Assembly (NCBI GenBank): GCA_021792635.1
Contig: JAJYUH010000015.1
Span: 1-61,485 of the forward strand
DNA length: 61,485 nt
Direction: 5' to 3'
DNA from: Natronospirales bacterium
GTDB lineage: Bacteria > Pseudomonadota > Gammaproteobacteria > Natronospirales > REEB76
Both the position numbers and the translations under genes were made by a program. The notes under the pieces were generated by a model that was not told the DNA's origin, did no database searches, and worked only from the letters and a program-made list of their open reading frames with translations. Below are positions 39,012-49,158 of the stretch, piece after piece; within the stretch, counting starts at the first letter, position 1; every line of letters begins with the position of its first letter.

Positions 39012-39815
39012 TCAGTGGATCACATCGCCCACACGATGCCAGAGCGCGGAATTCCTGAAGGCATCCCAGTTCATCCAGATAAAAAACGCCCTGCCCACGA
39101 GATCCTTCTGCGGGACAAAACCCCAGTAACGGCTGTCAAAGCTATTATCGCGGTTGTCGCCCATGACGAAATATTCTCCCGCAGGAACCGTCCATGCACC
39201 TTCACGGCTTTCAACCCCGGGAATGGTAACAATATCGTGAGTCACCTTACCAAGCTGCTCCTGACGCAGAACCGCCCCCAACTGATCCGGCCCGTCATAG
39301 GCGCCGAGAACCCTGTCGGGAACCTGCACACCGTTGATATACAGGGTTTTATTCCGGTAAACAATACGGTCACCGGGCAGGCCGATGACCCGCTTGATAT
39401 AGTCCACCTTCGGGTCGGGCGGGAAACGGAACACCATCACATCTCCCCGATGCGGTTCGCCGATGCCGAGAATCTTGGTGTGCAGCACCGGCAGCCGCAG
39501 ACCATAGTCGAATTTGTTTACCAGAATAAAGTCTCCTACCAGCAGGGTCGGCACCATGGAGGATGAAGGGATATGGAATGGTTCCACCACGAAGGAGCGT
39601 AGCAGCAGCACGATAAGCAGTACGGGAAAAAATGATTTCGAATACTCCACGATTATGGGTTCGCGTCGCTTTTTCTCCGGCTTGCCGGCGTCTGTTGCAT
39701 CCGGGACGGGTGACCGCGGGCGACGCTTTCTGGAAAAAAACACTGCGTCCACCAGCCAGACAAGGCCCGCCATCAGAGTGGTCAGAGTCAATATGGTTTC
39801 GAAATCGAAATTCAT
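39012..39815 (-). CDS. lepB: Signal peptidase I
   Basis: LepB removes signal peptides from exported proteins at the inner membrane. Two N-terminal helices are visible (about 5-25 and 60-78). The catalytic Ser is in IPSSSMVPTLLVGDF and the Lys in YIKRVIGLPGDRI. FVMGDNRDNSFDSRYWG is the box E motif. Length is 267 residues. Confidence 0.96.
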   Translation of the reverse strand: MNFDFETILTLTTLMAGLVWLVDAVFFSRKRRPRSPVPDATDAGKPEKKRREPIIVEYSKSFFPVLLIVLLLRSFVVEPFHIPSSSMVPTLLVGDFILVNKFDYGLRLPVLHTKILGIGEPHRGDVMVFRFPPDPKVDYIKRVIGLPGDRIVYRNKTLYINGVQVPDRVLGAYDGPDQLGAVLRQEQLGKVTHDIVTIPGVESREGAWTVPAGEYFVMGDNRDNSFDSRYWGFVPQKDLVGRAFFIWMNWDAFRNSALWHRVGDVIH

Positions 39816-39854
39816 GTCGGTTATCTCTTTCGTCTGTGTATGATTTGTGGGCCA

Positions 39855-41651
39855 TTACTGCTTTTTCCCCACCTGCAATACCGCAAGGAAGGCTTCCTGG
39901 GGAATTTCCACGCTGCCGATCCGCTTCATGCGTTTCTTGCCTGCTTTCTGTTTTTCCAGCAGCTTGCGCTTGCGGGTGATATCGCCGCCGTAGCATTTTG
40001 CCGTCACGTTTTTACGCAACGCTTTCACGGTGGTACGGGCGATAACATGGGTGCCAACGGCAGCCTGTACCGCTACTTCGAACATCTGTCGCGGAATCAG
40101 TTCCTGCATTTTCTCGCATAATTCCCGTCCATGAGCATAGGCGTGATCTTTGTGAATGATACTCGAGAGAGCATCCACACGATCGCCATTAATGAGCAAA
40201 TCCAGCTTTACCAGCGGTGCCATCTGAAACTTCAGGAAACTGTAATCAAAGGACGCATAGCCGCGGCTCACGGATTTCAATCTGTCGAAAAAGTCCAGCA
40301 CCACTTCGTTCAACGGCAGCTCGTAGGTCAGAACCACCTGCGAACCATGATAAAGCATCTTCTTCTGGATACCACGTTTTTCCACGCACAGGCTCATGAC
40401 CGAACCCAGGTATTGCTGCGGCACCAGGATATTGGCGGCAATCACAGGTTCGCGGATTTCCTCGATTCTATCCACCGGCGGCAGCTTGGCGGGATTGTCC
40501 ACATAAAGTATTTCTCCAGTCGCGGTGACTACTTCATAAATAACCGTGGGAGCGGTGGTAATCAGCTCCAGGTTGTATTCTCTCTCGAGGCGCTCCTGCA
40601 CGATGTCCATATGCAGCAAACCGAGAAAACCGCAACGAAAACCGAAACCGAGCGCGGTGGAGGTTTCCGGTTCAAAATGCAGGGCGGAATCATTGAGACG
40701 CAGTTTCTTCAATGCTTCACGGAAATCTTCATAATCATCCGAACGCATGGGAAACAGACCGGCGAATACCCGTGGCTGTACCTGTTTGAATCCAGGCAGC
40801 GGTGAGCCGCAGGGTTTATCCGCATGCGTCAGCGTATCGCCCACAGGCGCGCCGTCAATCTCCTTGATACCGGCAATCACATATCCAACCTCACCGGTGG
40901 CAAGCTCATTCTTATCGTGCATCTTGGGCGTGAAAATGCCTACGCGATCCACCTCATGAGTGCGACCAGTGGACATGACCAGGATTTTCTGGCGTCGCAT
41001 GAGACTGCCGTTCATCACGCGCACCAGCGACACTACACCCGCGAAATTATCGAACCATGAATCAATGATGAGCGCCTGCAGCGGACCTTGCTGCTCACCC
41101 CTGGGCGGCGGAATACGCCGCACGAGTTCTTCCAGCAGATCATGCACACCTTCACCGGTCTTGGCGCTTACCCGCACGGCATTTTGTGCTTCGATGCCGA
41201 TGATTTCCTCGATCTCGTGTCCGACTTTCTCCGGTTCCGCGTTGAGCAGATCAATCTTGTTGATGACGGGCACCACTTCGAGGCCCTGGTCGAGAGCGGT
41301 ATAACAATTGGCGACACTCTGGGCTTCCACCCCCTGAGAGGCGTCCACCACCAGCAGCGCCCCCTCACAGGCGGCCAGCGACCGGGATACCTCGTACGAG
41401 AAATCCACGTGCCCCGGGGTATCAATGAAGTTGAGCTGGTAGGTCTGGCCATCCCGGGCCGTGTACCGCAGGGATACGCTCTGGGCCTTGATGGTGATGC
41501 CACGCTCGCGCTCGATGGGATTGGAATCGAGCACCTGCTCCTCCATCTCGCGTTCTGCCAAACCGCCGCAGATCTGGATGAAGCGGTCTGCGAGGGTGGA
41601 TTTGCCATGATCAATGTGGGCAATGATGGAAAAGTTGCGCAGGTTCTGCAT
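39855..41651 (-). CDS. lepA: Elongation factor 4 (LepA)
   Basis: LepA is a ribosome-associated GTPase involved in translation under stress and in initiation. G1 is AHIDHGKST and G3 is DTPGHVDF. The C-terminal LepA domain ends near [11 protein letters not shown]. The start is [18 protein letters not shown], giving 598 residues, one less than E. coli. The frame is open for 21 codons more, but those residues are not conserved. A 165-bp gap to the upstream gene holds no visible gene. Confidence 0.96.
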   Translation of the reverse strand: MQNLRNFSIIAHIDHGKSTLADRFIQICGGLAEREMEEQVLDSNPIERERGITIKAQSVSLRYTARDGQTYQLNFIDTPGHVDFSYEVSRSLAACEGALLVVDASQGVEAQSVANCYTALDQGLEVVPVINKIDLLNAEPEKVGHEIEEIIGIEAQNAVRVSAKTGEGVHDLLEELVRRIPPPRGEQQGPLQALIIDSWFDNFAGVVSLVRVMNGSLMRRQKILVMSTGRTHEVDRVGIFTPKMHDKNELATGEVGYVIAGIKEIDGAPVGDTLTHADKPCGSPLPGFKQVQPRVFAGLFPMRSDDYEDFREALKKLRLNDSALHFEPETSTALGFGFRCGFLGLLHMDIVQERLEREYNLELITTAPTVIYEVVTATGEILYVDNPAKLPPVDRIEEIREPVIAANILVPQQYLGSVMSLCVEKRGIQKKMLYHGSQVVLTYELPLNEVVLDFFDRLKSVSRGYASFDYSFLKFQMAPLVKLDLLINGDRVDALSSIIHKDHAYAHGRELCEKMQELIPRQMFEVAVQAAVGTHVIARTTVKALRKNVTAKCYGGDITRKRKLLEKQKAGKKRMKRIGSVEIPQEAFLAVLQVGKKQ

Positions 41652-41816
41652 GTCCACGGCGGGGTAACGGGTACTCACGGGTCTGAAATTATGTTGAATT
41701 ATATTATAATTCAATAGATTACTGACTATTTCTCATAAATACTCTCATGAAATGGTTCCCCTTACGCTACAGGCGGCAATACCCGCAGAGCGGTAAAAGT
41801 GCTGCATTATACCGGC

Positions 41817-42068
41817 TCAAGACCGCACTTCAGCCGCAGCAAGGCAAGCTTCCAAAGCCGACGGATCGAGCCTCCCCATGCACACGATGACCTCTCCCGC
41901 AGCCAACACCGGCAGCCGCAGGCCGTAGCGCGCCTTAAGCGCCGCGTCGAAATCTACGTCCACCAGACACACCTCCAAGCTATCGCCGTACCGGGTATGG
42001 ATTTCCGCGAGCATCTGTTCGCAAAGATGGCAGCCACTGCGGGAATAGAGGGTCAGCGGACGATTCAT
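41817..42068 (-). CDS. Glutaredoxin-family protein (DUF836)
   Basis: An 83-residue protein with the redox motif CHLC (LYSRSGCHLCEQML) and the cis-proline of the thioredoxin fold in LPVLAAGEV. DUF836 members are small oxidoreductases without a proven target. It is translationally coupled to degQ (ATGA), which fits a role near envelope stress. Confidence 0.9.
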   Translation of the reverse strand: MNRPLTLYSRSGCHLCEQMLAEIHTRYGDSLEVCLVDVDFDAALKARYGLRLPVLAAGEVIVCMGRLDPSALEACLAAAEVRS

Positions 42069-43513
42069 CCGCCGGCCTTGAGGGGCAGAAACAGTGTTTG
42101 CCTAGACCGTTTTACCAGGACGGGCACCGTACGGGTGGACGACAACTGACTTGCCAGGAGCCGGAACTGGTGCCGACCGGTAACGCGCACCCCGTTTACC
42201 ATCAGCACCACGTCTCCCCGCCTGAAGCCCGCACGCCTTGCAGCGCCTTGAATCACCCGCTCCACCATCACACCGCCGGTCATGACGTGGAAGCGGCGAC
42301 GTTCGCCACCGCTCAGAGAACGTACTGCCAGCCCCAGCGAGTCAAACAGACCGTAGCGCTCACCGGCTTCTCCCGGCCGGTTTATTGCATTCGCCGGCAG
42401 GACCCCAATGCGTACCCGCAGCATCTCACGCCTGCCGTCCCGCAGTATGGTGAGAGGTACCTCCCGACCCACGGCTGTACTGCCCACCAGCGGCGGCAGT
42501 GCCTGAGAGCTCACCACACTGGCGCCGCCGTAGGTCAAAATCACATCTCCCGCCTGGATACCTGCCCGGGCGGCGGGACTGGCAGGCACCACCCCGCGTA
42601 CCAGTGCGCCTTCGGGGCGGGACAGATGCAGGGATGCAGCCATATCCGGCGACAGGTTCGCGATATTGACCCCCAGCCAGCCGCGGGTCACATGGCCGTG
42701 CTGCCGTAACTGCTGCACGACTTGCATGGCCAGGTTAATGGGTATGGCGAAAGACACGCCCTGGTAACCGCCCGTGCGGCTATAAATTTCAGAATTGATA
42801 CCTACCACCTGCCCCTCCAGATTGAACAGCGGACCGCCGGAATTGCCGGGATTGATAGGCACGTCGGTCTGGATGTAGGGCACGTATTGCTCACTGCCGA
42901 TGCTGCGGCCCTTGGCACTCACGATGCCGGCGGTTACGGAATGGTCGAAGCCGAAAGGTGAGCCGATGGCCAGCACCCATTGGCCCACGCGCAGCCGGCC
43001 GGCATCACCGATAGCCGCCACCGGCAGGCCGACGGCATTGACCTTGAGCAATGCCAGGTCGCTGGGCGGATCCACCCCCAGGACTTTCGCTGGCAGCACC
43101 CGCCGGTCGTTGAGTTTGACGGTGATACGCTCAGCGTCCTTGATGACGTGGTAATTGGTGAGAATCTCACCATCCGAGGAAATGATAAAACCGGAGCCCA
43201 GGGACTCGGCAATCAGAGCACCGCCGCCATCGCCCCGCTGTTGCGCAGGAGGGAGCGCGCCAAAAAAATGCCGATACCAGTCGTCATAGGGATCATCCCC
43301 GTCACCCCCCCCCAGGGGGGGTGCGTCGTCCTGTGCCAGGGTATCCAGGCGCTGCGTGGTGCTGATGTTCACCACTATCGGCGTGACGCGGGCCACCACA
43401 GTGGTGAAATCCGGCAAGCCGGCGGCAAACGCACCGCCTGCCGGAGCCATTGCCATACCAGCCAGAAAGGGAAGAAGCCGGAAAATTTGCCGCACCACAC
43501 CATTGTGGTGCAA
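42065..43513 (-). CDS. degQ: DegQ/MucD-type periplasmic serine protease-chaperone
   Basis: A 482-residue protein with a signal peptide (about 8-30). The trypsin triad is visible: His in LTNYHVIKDAE, Asp in PPSDLALLKV and Ser in NPGNSGGPLFN. Two PDZ domains follow. It degrades or refolds misfolded envelope proteins. In Pseudomonas it is mucD at the end of the algU operon, the same place as here. A C7-T-G9 tract (on the coding strand) near residue 70 encodes PPLGGG and is prone to slippage. Confidence 0.93.
   Translation of the reverse strand: MHHNGVVRQIFRLLPFLAGMAMAPAGGAFAAGLPDFTTVVARVTPIVVNISTTQRLDTLAQDDAPPLGGGDGDDPYDDWYRHFFGALPPAQQRGDGGGALIAESLGSGFIISSDGEILTNYHVIKDAERITVKLNDRRVLPAKVLGVDPPSDLALLKVNAVGLPVAAIGDAGRLRVGQWVLAIGSPFGFDHSVTAGIVSAKGRSIGSEQYVPYIQTDVPINPGNSGGPLFNLEGQVVGINSEIYSRTGGYQGVSFAIPINLAMQVVQQLRQHGHVTRGWLGVNIANLSPDMAASLHLSRPEGALVRGVVPASPAARAGIQAGDVILTYGGASVVSSQALPPLVGSTAVGREVPLTILRDGRREMLRVRIGVLPANAINRPGEAGERYGLFDSLGLAVRSLSGGERRRFHVMTGGVMVERVIQGAARRAGFRRGDVVLMVNGVRVTGRHQFRLLASQLSSTRTVPVLVKRSRQTLFLPLKAGG
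43303..43323. repeat. Homopolymer quasi-palindrome inside degQ
   Basis: On the plus strand nine C residues (43305-43313), an A and seven G residues (43315-43321) form a near-perfect hairpin in coding DNA. A one-base change would shift the degQ frame before the protease triad is complete. Confidence 0.9.
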
Positions 43514-43544
43514 GCCATCTGGCCCCGCAAGCAGCGCCGCCGTT

Positions 43545-44531
43545 CTAGCGGGGCTGCAACTGCATGAACCGGGCGATCCGCTCTACCGTGGTGGGGGGCA
43601 CTTCACCCACCACCGTGATGTGGTAGCTTCCCACCTGCCGTCCAAAGGCATTCACCGCGCCCATGTGCGCGGGACCGATCAATGACTGCCGGTCCACAGG
43701 CGCGGCTTCCGCGAACACCGACACCGTGGCCAAGCCATCGCTGTAAACCAGGTGCTGTACCGGCTGCGTGACTCCCGCTACCCGCTGCACATCGTCCAGG
43801 GAGAGCACGAATCCCGGCGGCAAGTGCGCTGCTTTCCAGCTACGGGGTTCCTCGCCGGGCGCCGGTTTTTCGGAATCACCCTGGATATTCCAGGTATAGC
43901 CTGGTCCGATTTCGGTTGGCTTGAGCGCTGCCTCCGGAATGCTCCTGGGATAACGCAAGGAAGTGAACATGACCCGCTCCACTATCCGGCCAGCGCGGGT
44001 TACGAGATCCGAACGCAGCAGCATGGCGGTACGCGCATCGAGCCACAGTTTGTAACCGTAACGGTACGCATCCCGCGGCGCTATGCTGATTACCCTGCAC
44101 TTGTAACCCGCGATACGGCCCCGGCCGAGATCCTTGAAACTGTAATAGGCGGCGAGTTTGGCCGCATGTACCGCCGCCGGCACTGCCGCCGGAAAATGCG
44201 CGGCGGCATAACGGCGTTCCACCAGCACCGAATGGCTCTCCGGCAGAATGCATTTCACATCCTTATGATCGCGCACCACCTCACGTTTCGGTCCGGTAAG
44301 CGACACCAACCGCTCAATGCCGCCCTTGGCATCAGCGCGGTGGATGATCTGCATGGTTTCCAGGTGATCACCGTGAGTGTAAACGAAGGTACCCTCATAA
44401 TTGAGGGTGCGCAAAGCCACATTCATGCGATCCAGCCACGCCTCCGCCCCCTGGTGGGTGCCGGCGAAGGCCGCCGGCACGATGAGTGCCGCAAACAGCG
44501 GCAACAGCATCCAGCGACAAAAATGCTTCAT
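43545..44531 (-). CDS. rseB: MucB/RseB-family sigma-E regulatory protein
   Basis: RseB is a periplasmic protein that binds RseA and shields it from cleavage until it senses mislocalised lipopolysaccharide. A signal peptide (MKHFCRWMLLPLFAALIVPA) precedes the two-domain LolA/B-like fold (LRTLNYEGTFVYTHGDHLETMQI and later WNIQGD, HLPPGFVLSL). Length is 328. It overlaps the rseA end by ATGA. Confidence 0.93.
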   Translation of the reverse strand: MKHFCRWMLLPLFAALIVPAAFAGTHQGAEAWLDRMNVALRTLNYEGTFVYTHGDHLETMQIIHRADAKGGIERLVSLTGPKREVVRDHKDVKCILPESHSVLVERRYAAAHFPAAVPAAVHAAKLAAYYSFKDLGRGRIAGYKCRVISIAPRDAYRYGYKLWLDARTAMLLRSDLVTRAGRIVERVMFTSLRYPRSIPEAALKPTEIGPGYTWNIQGDSEKPAPGEEPRSWKAAHLPPGFVLSLDDVQRVAGVTQPVQHLVYSDGLATVSVFAEAAPVDRQSLIGPAHMGAVNAFGRQVGSYHITVVGEVPPTTVERIARFMQLQPR

Positions 44532-45166
44532 CGGCGATCCCGATGCTTGGCTTGGCGGAAGGTCCGCGGCGGGTTCTGCGTCTGCTCGGGTACCGTATAG
44601 GCGGTGATGTAAAAATACGGCGGCATGCCTTGCTGTCCAAGGGCGGCGGCAATTTCACCGTGGTTGATGACGTAATTGTTGAGTTCCGCCTGGACCTCCG
44701 GCGTATTGCCGTTCCAACTGGCGTTACTCGCCATACCATAAGCCACGGGTGTAGCCCGGATAGGCGAACTTGAGGGAACAATTTCCGATGGTGCTGACGC
44801 AGGTTGCACGTGGATAGAGTCGTAGCGCAGCCCTACAATTGCCACCACGGCGACGCAGACTGCCACGGCCAGCCCTGCGATACTCTTGCCGAGATACCCA
44901 AACAGACCGTCGTGCTCTTGCGCTGCTGCTACCGGGTCCTGTCCCACCGCCGCCATGACCCTATCCGCAAAACCGGCGGTATCCGCCTGCGACAGTGTCT
45001 TGCGCATGGCCTCGCCGATAAGGTAGTAGCGCTCCCAACACAGGCACAAGTGCTTTTCCGTACCAAAGCGGCGCATCAGAAGCTCATGTTCGCCTTCCGT
45101 CAGCTCGTTATCCGCCAGCGCGGAAATCTGTTCTCGCAATTTCTCCGTCATAGTTGTCCCTGCCAT
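44528..45166 (-). CDS. rseA: Anti-sigma-E factor RseA/MucA
   Basis: The N-terminal cytoplasmic domain (MTEKLREQISALADNEL at 6-22) holds the sigma-E-binding residues. A single helix (about 95-115, SIAGLAVAVCVAVVAIVG) crosses the membrane. The periplasmic part is the target of site-1 cleavage. GGAG lies 6 bp before the chosen ATG (MAGTTMTEKL), favouring it over the ATG five codons later. The next gene encodes the RseB partner. Confidence 0.9.
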   Translation of the reverse strand: MAGTTMTEKLREQISALADNELTEGEHELLMRRFGTEKHLCLCWERYYLIGEAMRKTLSQADTAGFADRVMAAVGQDPVAAAQEHDGLFGYLGKSIAGLAVAVCVAVVAIVGLRYDSIHVQPASAPSEIVPSSSPIRATPVAYGMASNASWNGNTPEVQAELNNYVINHGEIAAALGQQGMPPYFYITAYTVPEQTQNPPRTFRQAKHRDRR

Positions 45167-45195
45167 TTCGTCTCCACACCATCTCTGCCGTTGCA

Positions 45196-45804
45196 TTAAC
45201 CCAGTAACGGACGCAGCTTTCCGTCAATTGCCTCGCGTGCCCGGAAAATACGCGAACGTACCGTGCCCACCGGGCACGACATCGCTTGTGCGATCTCTTC
45301 ATAACTCATACCTTCGATCTCCCGCAGGATAATCGCGGTGCGCAGATCCTCCGGTAACTGTTCGATGGCCGTTTCCACCGTGCGCTGGATTTCCTCCGTA
45401 AGCAGCAAACGCTCGGGCGTATCCATATCCCGCAGCCGCGCCTGCATGTCGTACTGTTCCGGGTCTTGCAGATCCACGCCGTGGTCCAGCGGCCGTCGGC
45501 TCTCCGCCACCAGATGGTTCTTGGCGGTGTTGATGGCGATCCGGTACAGCCACGTATAGAACGCGCTGTCGCCACGGAACCCGGGAATCGCCCGGTATGC
45601 CTTGATGAACGCCTCCTGCGCCACATCCAGCGCCTCGGTACTGTCATGTACATAGCGGGAGATCAGCTTGATGATCTTATGCTGGTATTTCCTCACCAGC
45701 ATGTCGAACGCCGACCTGTCGCCCCGCTGCACACGCTCGACCAGCATCTGGTCAGAATCAGTCTTACCCGGCCGGGCATCAGTAACCGGCTTTGGCATGT
45801 GCAT
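45196..45804 (-). CDS. rpoE: Sigma factor RpoE (AlgU)
   Basis: An extracytoplasmic-function sigma factor, 202 residues. Region 2 (RSAFDMLVRKYQHKIIKLIS, LDVAQEAFIKAYRAIPGFRG) and region 4 (LREIEGMSYEEIAQAMSCP) are intact. In E. coli it drives the response to misfolded outer-membrane proteins. It heads the block rpoE-rseA-rseB-degQ. A second ATG two codons in is also possible. Confidence 0.96.
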   Translation of the reverse strand: MHMPKPVTDARPGKTDSDQMLVERVQRGDRSAFDMLVRKYQHKIIKLISRYVHDSTEALDVAQEAFIKAYRAIPGFRGDSAFYTWLYRIAINTAKNHLVAESRRPLDHGVDLQDPEQYDMQARLRDMDTPERLLLTEEIQRTVETAIEQLPEDLRTAIILREIEGMSYEEIAQAMSCPVGTVRSRIFRAREAIDGKLRPLLG

Positions 45805-45815
45805 TCGCTTGGCTC

Positions 45816-45842
45816 ATAGACAAATGGGGGGGCAGATAGTTC
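45816..45842 (-). promoter_or_regulatory. Sigma-E-like promoter upstream of rpoE
   Basis: Reading the minus strand, GAACTA (45842-45837) is followed after 16 bp by TCTAT (45820-45816), close to the E. coli sigma-E consensus (GAACTT, N16, TCTRA). It suits autoregulation of rpoE. The spacer contains a run of seven C. The predicted transcript would start very near the ATG, so the leader is unusually short. Confidence 0.45.
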
Positions 45843-45939
45843 GCCAAAGGGGCCTGGATACGGGTATATTTCGCGTCCCTCGGAGGGCACGGGGCCACTC
45901 CGCGGGTGGCATTCTAGCAGCCCGGTAAGGCTAACGACC

Positions 45940-47580
45940 ATGCAGCACACGGCAAACTATGACGTTCTGATCCTTGGCAGCGGCGCCGCCGGCCTGACCC
46001 TTGCCCTGCGCTTGCCGGCGCACCTGCATATCGCCCTGGTATCCAAGGGCCCCCTGCCCGAAGGCAGCACCCTGTATGCCCAGGGAGGCGTTTCCGCCGT
46101 CCTCGATAAGGCCGACTCTATCCAATCCCACATTGAGGATACCCTGAATGCCGGCGCCGGTTTGTGTGATCCCCGCAGCGTGCGCTACGTGGTGGAACAA
46201 GGTCCCGCCTGCATCCGCTGGCTGATTGATCAAGGGGTGAAATTCACCCGTGCTCACGAATCCAATGATTCCAGCGCCTACCACCTGACGCGCGAGGGGG
46301 GGCACAGTCACCGGCGCGTGGTGCATGCCGACGACGCCACCGGCCGCGAGATTGAAACCACCCTGGAAAAGCTCGTGCGTGCGCGCGCCAATATCACGCT
46401 CCTTGAAAACCACCTGGCGGTGGATCTCATCACCGCAGACAAGCTCGGCCTGCCGGGTCCACGCTGCTATGGCGCCTATCTGCTGGACCGGCGCACACAG
46501 CACGTACGTACCGTGGCGGCACGTCATGTGGCGCTTGCCACCGGCGGTGCCAACAAGGTTTATCTCTACACCAGCAATCCGGACAGCTCCACCGGCGACG
46601 GCATCGCCATGGCCTGGCGCACCGGCTGCCGTGTGGGAAATATGGAATTCATGCAGTTCCACCCTACCTGTCTGTATCACCCTGCCGCCAAATCATTCCT
46701 CATCAGTGAAGCAGTGCGCGGTGAAGGCGGAAAACTGCTGCTACCCGATGGCACGCCTTTCATGCACAAATTCGACACGCGCGGAGAACTGGCGCCGCGC
46801 GACGTCGTGGCGCGCGCCATTGACCATGAAATGAAGCGCCTGGGCTCCGACCACGTGCTGTTGGACATCAGCCATAAGCCGAGAGAGTTCATTCAGGAAC
46901 ATTTCCCCACTATCTACACACGCTGTCTCGAGTACGGCCACAACATGGCGGAGCGGCCGATTCCGGTGGTGCCCGCGGCTCATTACACCTGCGGCGGAAT
47001 CCTGACTGATCTGCGTGGGCGCACTGATCTGCCGGGGCTCTACGCTATCGGTGAAACTGCTTTCACGGGCTTGCACGGCGCCAATCGCATGGCCAGCAAT
47101 TCATTGCTGGAATGCATCGTCTTCGGTATGGCGGCAGCCCGGGACATCGTTGAAAATGATACCGCGGCAAAACTGCCGCAAGATCTGCCGAAATGGGACG
47201 AAAGTCGCGTGACAGACTCCGATGAAGAAGTGGTGGTCTCGCATAACTGGAGTGAACTGCGTCACTTCATGTGGGACTATGTGGGTATCGTACGCACCGA
47301 CAAACGCCTGCGGCGCGCCAATAGCCGCGTGGAACTCCTGCTGCACGAGATCGAGGAGTACTACGGCAATTTCCGTATCAGCAGCGACCTCATCGAGTTG
47401 CGCAACCTGGCGCAGGTGGCCAGACTCATCATCCGTTCCGCCATGCGGCGCCGCGAAAGCCGCGGACTGCATTACACACTCGACTATCCCGCGAGCGACA
47501 ATCAGCATGCGCCGCGCAGCACGGTTCTGGTGCCGCCCAATTTCGCCGCCCATCATCAAACCGTGAGCTGGGAGAGTTGA
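45940..47580 (+). CDS. nadB: L-aspartate oxidase
   Basis: NadB oxidises L-aspartate to iminoaspartate for NAD synthesis. The FAD-binding [14 protein letters not shown] lies near the N-terminus. [18 protein letters not shown] and the [15 protein letters not shown] segment mark it as NadB and not SdhA. Length is 546. It is divergent from rpoE, the usual arrangement. AAGG precedes the ATG. Confidence 0.96.
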   Translation: MQHTANYDVLILGSGAAGLTLALRLPAHLHIALVSKGPLPEGSTLYAQGGVSAVLDKADSIQSHIEDTLNAGAGLCDPRSVRYVVEQGPACIRWLIDQGVKFTRAHESNDSSAYHLTREGGHSHRRVVHADDATGREIETTLEKLVRARANITLLENHLAVDLITADKLGLPGPRCYGAYLLDRRTQHVRTVAARHVALATGGANKVYLYTSNPDSSTGDGIAMAWRTGCRVGNMEFMQFHPTCLYHPAAKSFLISEAVRGEGGKLLLPDGTPFMHKFDTRGELAPRDVVARAIDHEMKRLGSDHVLLDISHKPREFIQEHFPTIYTRCLEYGHNMAERPIPVVPAAHYTCGGILTDLRGRTDLPGLYAIGETAFTGLHGANRMASNSLLECIVFGMAAARDIVENDTAAKLPQDLPKWDESRVTDSDEEVVVSHNWSELRHFMWDYVGIVRTDKRLRRANSRVELLLHEIEEYYGNFRISSDLIELRNLAQVARLIIRSAMRRRESRGLHYTLDYPASDNQHAPRSTVLVPPNFAAHHQTVSWES

Positions 47581-47661
47581 CGCTTTCACCTTGATTTTCC
47601 GTATCCTGTCGGGCAGCGCCTTCGGATCGGGCAGGAGCGGTGCTCCGTCGTAGTTGCTCCG

Positions 47662-48096
47662 TTATCGTGTGGGTGTCCCGTATCTCAGCAGTACGCGCAA
47701 ACGGCGCAGCCCTACTCCGCTGCAGCTATCACGCGCCAGCATGATGGTACGGCGTTTGTTGCCGGAAAGACGGAAATGCGCCATCACCAGCCAGGTGCCG
47801 AGATAAGCTTGCGGCAACAATTCAAGCATCCGGGTCGCATCGTTCCGGTCAATGATGCGCCAGCCCTCCTCCGCTGACCACAGCAGCCGTTTGGGTGTAT
47901 GCCTCCAGAACCTCACACCATTCCACCCGAGGCTGCCCAGGACAGCCAGCAGCAATACCAGACGGTCCGGCAACGGCAGCGGCAATTGCGCACAGATCAC
48001 CGCCGCGATGGCATGCATGGAAAACAGCAGAGTCACGATAAGACGTGACGGGCGGATATCAAGTTCGAAGCGTTCGCCGCAGGCTTGCAATGACAC
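47662..48096 (-). CDS. ygfX: YgfX/CptA-family membrane protein
   Basis: A 144-residue protein with two membrane helices (about 15-60) and a C-terminal domain (RMLELLPQAYLGTWLVMAHF). YgfX-like proteins pair with SdhE. One report calls it a toxin acting on cell division, but this is disputed. The start is a GTG whose codons lie 37 bp inside sdhE, so the reading frames overlap. No ATG suits the family better. Confidence 0.75.
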   Translation of the reverse strand: MSLQACGERFELDIRPSRLIVTLLFSMHAIAAVICAQLPLPLPDRLVLLLAVLGSLGWNGVRFWRHTPKRLLWSAEEGWRIIDRNDATRMLELLPQAYLGTWLVMAHFRLSGNKRRTIMLARDSCSGVGLRRLRVLLRYGTPTR

Positions 48097-48307
48097 GACG
48101 CTGCTCCTCGATGACGGGTTGTTCGTGACCGGTGACATAGGCCAGCAGAACCGGATCGGGCAGCTCCAGCAGCGCGGAAAAGGCCTGCTGCTCCGCCGGT
48201 AACGTGCCGCTGAAATGGCCTTGCAGATAGCCTTCCAGCAACACATCCAGTTCCTTCATGCCGCGGCGGCAACGCCAGCGAAGCCTGGCGATATCCTCAC
48301 TCCTCAC
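48059..48307 (-). CDS. sdhE: SdhE, FAD assembly factor of succinate dehydrogenase
   Basis: SdhE helps attach FAD covalently to SdhA. The RRGMKELDVLLEGYL segment is the family motif. The start is taken as GTG, giving the same 10 residues before RWRCRRGM as in E. coli. The frame continues upstream through a nine-G run to an ATG that overlaps the sdhB stop (TAATG), so a longer product with 19 extra residues is possible. Length is 82 residues. Confidence 0.82.
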   Translation of the reverse strand: MRSEDIARLRWRCRRGMKELDVLLEGYLQGHFSGTLPAEQQAFSALLELPDPVLLAYVTGHEQPVIEEQRRVIASLRRTLRT

Positions 48308-48363
48308 CCGCCCCCCCCCGCGTTTCCCCAAAGCAACGGGCGGGGTCACGCACAACTGTGGCA

Positions 48364-49143
48364 TTAATGCTCCCGTTCCAGCATCAGTTTCTTGATCCCG
48401 GCAATGGCCTTGGCGGGATTAAGCCCCTTGGGGCAGGTGCGCGTGCAATTCATGATGGTATGGCAGCGATACAGCTTGAAGGGATCCTGCAGCGCGTCCA
48501 GACGTTCGCCGGTGGCTTCATCACGGCTGTCCACAATCCAGCGATAGGCCTGCAACAGGATCGCCGGGCCGAGATAGCGGTCACCGTTCCACCACCAGCT
48601 TGGGCAACTGGTAGTGCAGCAGGCACACAGAATGCACTCGTAAAGACCGTCAAGCTTTGCACGTTCCCCTTTGGATTGCAGCCGCTCACGGTCCGGCGGC
48701 GGTGTATCGGTCTGCAGCCAGGGCTTGATAGCAGCGTACTGGGCGAAGAAATGTGTCAGGTCCGGCACCAAGTCCTTGATCACCGGCATATGCGGCAAGG
48801 GATAGATTTCCACGTCACCCTTGATATCCCGGATGTCATGGGTACAGGCCAAGGTATTGGTGCCATCAATATTCATGGCGCAGGAGCCGCACACGCCTTC
48901 ACGACAGGAGCGGCGCAAGGTGAGGGTTGCATCCATCTCGTTCTTGATCTTGAGCAGCGCGTCCAGCACCATGGGCCCGCACTTGTCCATGTCCACCTCA
49001 TAGGCGTCCAGGCGCGGGTTCTGACCGCCATCCGGATCGTAGCGATAGATGCGAAAGCGTCTGATATTCTTTGCGCCTTCCGGCGCCTTGAAGGTCCTGC
49101 CTTCCTGCACGCGGGAGTTTTTCGGTAAGCTGAATTCAGCCAT
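48364..49143 (-). CDS. sdhB: Succinate dehydrogenase iron-sulphur subunit
   Basis: SdhB passes electrons from FAD to ubiquinone through three clusters. The plant-type [2Fe-2S] motif [16 protein letters not shown] and the C-terminal [17 protein letters not shown] are visible. The start [10 protein letters not shown] has AGGT in front. Length is 259. The order sdhC-D-A-B is that of E. coli. Confidence 0.96.
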   Translation of the reverse strand: MAEFSLPKNSRVQEGRTFKAPEGAKNIRRFRIYRYDPDGGQNPRLDAYEVDMDKCGPMVLDALLKIKNEMDATLTLRRSCREGVCGSCAMNIDGTNTLACTHDIRDIKGDVEIYPLPHMPVIKDLVPDLTHFFAQYAAIKPWLQTDTPPPDRERLQSKGERAKLDGLYECILCACCTTSCPSWWWNGDRYLGPAILLQAYRWIVDSRDEATGERLDALQDPFKLYRCHTIMNCTRTCPKGLNPAKAIAGIKKLMLEREH

Positions 49144-49158
49144 GGTTCGACCTCGCAA

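Noticed and set aside
45196..45940. A tRNA or small RNA gene upstream of rpoE
   Set aside because: No cloverleaf and no TTCGA-type T-loop with matching stems in the 135-bp gap.
47662..48307. sdhE/ygfX as a toxin-antitoxin module
   Set aside because: The context (end of an sdh operon) fits flavin assembly. The toxin claim for ygfX is disputed in the literature and there is no sign of mobility.
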